From: Populus alba
Lineage: Eukaryota; Streptophyta; Magnoliopsida; Malpighiales; Salicaceae
Assembly (NCBI RefSeq): GCF_005239225.2
Contig: NC_133292.1
Coordinates: 5,800,985 to 5,864,984 of the forward strand
DNA length: 64,000 nucleotides
Direction of reading: 5' to 3'
This document shows positions 60,095-64,000 of this stretch, one piece after another (within the stretch, counting starts at the first letter, position 1; the number at the start of each line of letters is the position of its first letter). A model generated the notes under the pieces. That model saw only the letters and a list, made by a program, of their open reading frames with translations, was not told the origin of the DNA and did no database searches. The translations under genes were made by a program, and so were the position numbers.

Positions 60095-63000
60095 AGTTGT
60101 GGGTGTCCTAGTGCCAAGGTAAGCTGGACATGGATGCTTTTGGTGCCCGTCTTATGCTCGATCCAAAGGTTTGGTAAACTATGCCAATTAAATTTATTAG
60201 TCCTGGTCTAGATGATGTTTTTATTTCTTTTTTCATATTTATTATGTTCTCATAAATTCTTTGGTATTTACAAGGAAAGTTTGTCAGTGAAGCCATGTCA
60301 GTAATCGCTGCCAACACAGATGTCCCTGTCAGTGTTAAGTGCCGAATTGGTGTAGATGATCATGATTCTTATAATGAGCTATGTAAGGACCTTGCATCTG
60401 CTTTCTTATGTCTCTCTGAGGGAAAATAAAATTAGACGATTATGTAATTCAAGCACTTGTCCCGTCAAAAGATTTAACCTTTGAACAACTAGATAATCAG
60501 AAAACTGAGAATAGATGTTCTCTATCGTTCATATTCATGGTTTACCACATCACCACTGGTTAGAATCTGGGTATTGTGTCAGAGACCTGTAACCACAGTC
60601 TTGTGATTGTTTTACTGTAAATTCTGAAAGTACTTCACAGACCTTGCAAAAGCCACTGCTGTCCTGTTCATGCATTTTATAAAGAAGATATCTCACACTG
60701 TCTATGTGTAAGCTCAAAAAAAAAAATTCACAGAATTAAATAATTAATATCTCCTCTTCATTGTAGCTCTCTACTCATTTTTCTGCATTTTAAGTATTTC
60801 CTTTCAGATTATTTTTTATATATAAGTTTTGAACTTCAAATCAGCTATACAATCTTTAGTAATTTTTATTCAAGATTGTTAAATACGACCCCAATGAAAA
60901 AACATTCTAGCTATGCCACTGGAGTGAAGAGGATGTATTATGAGGTAGTTTGCTTATTCTAACAATAAAACCATCCTTGATTAGCATGTAACTTTGAACA
61001 CAACAGCTTGACTGATGACCATGTATATTCAAATTGTCCATACTGAATATTGACTGCTAATTGCTTGTGATTTTTTAGTGCTAAAATTTCTGGCATTGTA
61101 ACCTTGATCTTAATGTTTTCTTTCCCTTTCAGGTGATTTTATCTATAAGGTTTCTTCTCTCTCTCCCACTAAGCATTTTATTATACATTCACGGAAGGCT
61201 ATGCTTAATGGCATTAGCCCAGCTGACAATCGAAGGATTCCTCCCCTGAAGTATGTGTGGGCTTTAAAAATTTAGTTTGTTATTGAATTTTAACATAATT
61301 AAATTGATGTTACATAAATTATTTAGTAAGCACAACAGTAGGTTGTTATTCTACAAATGTGTTTCTCCTTAATTTTAAGCATCCTTTGATCAGATAATGA
61401 TATGCTTAAATTTGTGTTATGAACATACTGGTACAGATATGAGTACTATTACGCCCTCTTACGTGATTTTCCTGACTTAAGATTTACAATAAATGGAGGC
61501 ATAGATTGTGTTGATGAGGTGAGGCCTTGTTTTCTCCTTGTATAATTAGCTTATGTTTACATTTTGATTCTAGCTTTTGCTATGCTTTTAAAGGTTCATC
61601 GAATTATGAGTATTCTTTTATTGCCCATGTCCCTCATGATAAGGCAAAATTGTTTTGCTCATCCCGGACATCTCAATTGATAGGTAAATGCAGCTTTAAG
61701 GGAAGGAGCGCATGGTGTAATGGTTGGGCGTGCTGCCTACAATAAGTATGTATAATGAGTTTTTTATGCACTTCTTGTACCTGGCATTTTTTTTTTTCAA
61801 GAGGGGGTGGGGGTGGAGGAGGGAGAACAGGTGACATGGTTTAGGCAACCTTAAAATCTCCCTGTGGACATGATCTGATAATCCTTGTCTTCTCACAGTA
61901 GGGAATTTCAATGAGTGACAAACTCTGAATATCAAACGAACTGTACATTGTAAAGGAGAAAATAAAAACTCTGAATATCAAACGAACTGCATGTTGTAAA
62001 GGAGAAAATAAAAACTTTAAATGACTTGTTTTTCTGTCTCGGGGTATTATAGTAATGATATTTGGGAAGAAGTAAAAGATACATATATGGAGAGAGAAGT
62101 TTTCAATGCAGAAACACAGGTGACTTGCTGCATCATTCACACAGCTGGACAGACTATATGCCTGTTTTCTAATGTGATGGTAAAAAAACTAGAGGGGCAA
62201 CTGTAAGTAGTGTTTTTTAGTCCACAGAGCAGTTGCTTCATGCAAGTGTTCAGGCTTCAGCAGTAGAATTTTCTCCAGAATTTTTTTGTTAGGACATTTG
62301 TTTGATGTGAGACCATAAGGCCCTTTCTGGTCCCGTGGACAAACTTTGACCAAACTAGTAACCTCTACTTTTACATAATGGGTCAAGTTTCTGCTATTAT
62401 TGATAGGATACGACAAATATAAGACAAACATACCTTTAGGCTTTGTGTTTCCATTTTTATGCAGTCCTCTCTCTATTATATTGTTCTCCTCTGATGATTA
62501 ATCTAAAGAAAGCTTTATATTTTTTCAGCCTTTGGAATACTCTGGCACATGTTGATTCTGCTGTTTATGGCGAGCCAAGCAGCGGCCTTACACGTCGTCA
62601 GGTTGAAGAGAAAATATTGCCTTCCATAGGCACACACTTTATGATTTCCTTATATCCTATTAACTTCATTTTCTGGGTGGTTTCATTGATTTTCAGGTCC
62701 TTGAACAATATCAAGTATATGGGGATGCTGTTTCTGGGAACGTATGGGAATAATAGGCCTAATATGCGGGAGTTGATAAGGGTACATTAGATTATTTTTA
62801 CTGATTATTTTGAAGCAATCATTTTCTGAAAATAACTGAATGTCTTATATGAAATATAAAGCTACATCTTATAAAACTCTGTTTCCTTGGTATTTGCCAG
62901 GGATGAATAATTATACATCTATACTCCCTCCATAGTGCAGAACAATATTTATATTTTATTTTTTTTCCATGTCTACTAGTTAATGTGTATAGGGATGGGT

Positions 63001-63927
63001 GTACAGCTTGTGCTGCTTTTTGCCATCATCTGCTGGCTACAAGAAATTTAGATTTAGTTCTGATTTTGTTGGGTTGTAAGAAAAGGATATGCAGACATGC
63101 TATTGGTGTAGGACTCTTTTTAGTTAATCACAATTCACGTCTTGAAGTTTTGGCTACTGTTTGGTTTGGATTTATTCATGCTCTAATCCCCTTGGATAAG
63201 AATGGAAACTGCTCTATATCTCTCTGTTATCGTGTTCTTTGAATTTGCATTTTTTTACTGCTATAATATATTTGAAAAGTGTTAATATGCTGCAGCCTTT
63301 ATCTGGTTTTTTCTATGCTGAACCCGGAAACAGTTTGTGGAAACGCAAAGCTGATGCTGCTTTCCTGAATAAGAATATCAAGGTATGTCGATCACAATAA
63401 CCTACCTAGTTTTGTTGTGTTCCGATGGCTGTTTGAATCCTAACTTTCAAAGTAGATCGTGTTTAAGAATTGGGGCAAGCTTGGCTAGTGTTTAACCTAT
63501 TTGGTTTGCAAGGGTGGTTGTGAGTGTTCGAACTACAATATCCAGATTGGAAAAATTTCCTAGTGTGTAGGCACTCAATAGCCAGATAATGTCAATGCAG
63601 AAGTTTAGGAAAGCATTGATTCATTCTTATTTTTAATGTCTTCCTTTCTCTAATCAAGTAACCTCACGCTAATTCTACTTTGTCCTTTTTGTTGAACATG
63701 AGATTACCGTTACTCGATTGTTACCTGAATTCAAACTACTCTGAATATTGCAGACAGTCAAATCCTTTTTTGAAGAAACCCTAGTAGTGATTCCTGATGC
63801 TGTCTTGGATTCACCTGTTGCGGAGCTACCATCTGGTCGTAAGGATCTTTTTGCTAATGTACGGGGATTGCTTCCACCACCATATGAAACCAGAACAGAG
63901 GAGGTAGTAGTATATGCTCAGTCTTAA
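60095..63927 (+). pseudogene. tRNA-dihydrouridine synthase (Dus/DusA-like), 5' missing, three frame breaks
   Basis: Dus enzymes are FMN-dependent and reduce uridine to dihydrouridine in tRNA. Exon equivalents: 60095-60168 (partial), 60280-60382, 61133-61250, 61437-61518, 61684-61745, 62529-62601, 62697-62781, 63296-63382 and 63754-63927, with stop TAA. Motifs: CGCPSAKV with the catalytic Cys at the gap edge, [53 protein letters not shown] and GNSLWKRKADAAF. Three one-base insertions break the frame: an extra A (GTAAGCTGG) and extra T (GCTTTTGG) in the first exon, and an extra base at GGGAACG in the exon at 62697. Everything before the NCGCP motif (FMN-binding start, transit peptide) is absent. 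It is either a decayed, 5'-truncated copy or a real gene with errors next to a contig end. The closest relative I recall is At3g63510. Confidence 0.7.
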
Positions 63928-64000
63928 CATAGAGGCTTGATTTATACCTTCCTACTTCCCATAGCTTACACAGCATTTCCAATTTTTTGGATGACCTGGC
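63928..64000. other. 3' region of the Dus locus
   Basis: Only 73 bases of probable 3' UTR remain. Nothing further can be said. Confidence 0.4.

Noticed and set aside
59556..60211. Open frames of 170-200 codons across the N run
   Set aside because: They are artefacts of reading unknown bases.
62529..62790. Continuous open frame joining two Dus exons through the intron between them
   Set aside because: The intron 62602-62696 happens to be open, but the family sequence requires splicing from RRQ to VLEQYQ; read-through would insert unrelated hydrophobic residues.

Overview
This is nuclear DNA of a woody dicot, most likely a poplar or willow (Populus/Salicaceae). The genes have GT-AG introns, the spacers are very AT-rich, and two of the proteins are nuclear-encoded plastid proteins. 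Several fold-back and SINE-like repeats match, from memory, families that are abundant in Populus. The genus is an inference; no search was run. Exon joins come from splice signals, reading-frame continuity and family knowledge, and all stated exon lengths are consistent in phase.

Layout. 1-9.3 kb: the possible last exon of an unknown gene, a hAT-like MITE with a perfect 8-bp target duplication, a 90-residue basic conserved protein (minus strand) with telo boxes, and cytosolic ribosomal protein eS8 (minus strand). 9.3-13 kb: a gene-free stretch packed with MITEs, a Tourist-like element and a SINE-like element. 13-31 kb: plus-strand genes for plastid ribosomal protein L1, plastid sigma factor SIGD (SIG4 type), tRNA-Gly(UCC), a plastid UPF0114 membrane protein, a small acidic protein and an HMA-domain protein. 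SIGD followed by UPF0114 matches the order I recall at Arabidopsis At5g13730/At5g13720.

33-58.5 kb: the main feature, a head-to-tail array of six copies of one six-exon short-chain dehydrogenase gene. The family is the cinnamoyl-CoA reductase-like / phenylacetaldehyde reductase-like group. Copies are named A-F here. B, C, E and F are intact (324-330 residues). A is a near-twin of B with no start codon, no upstream homology and a lost splice acceptor. D is a frameshifted, truncated relic. A/B and E/F are recent duplicate pairs. E and F share unusual changes next to the substrate pocket. A tRNA-Arg(UCG) gene lies between D and E. Copied flanking blocks and a satellite-like array (52.6-54.1 kb) mark how the array was rearranged.

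59.6-64 kb: an assembly gap of exactly 500 N, then the 3' part of a tRNA-dihydrouridine synthase gene. It reaches its natural stop codon but carries three one-base frame disruptions.

The plastid L1, sigma factor and UPF0114 products act in or are predicted for the chloroplast. eS8 and probably the 90-residue protein belong to cytosolic ribosome production. The SDR array is a specialised-metabolism cluster of the one-family type. I see no new defence or mobile system. The most interesting material is the birth-and-death history of the SDR array and the state of the dihydrouridine synthase locus.
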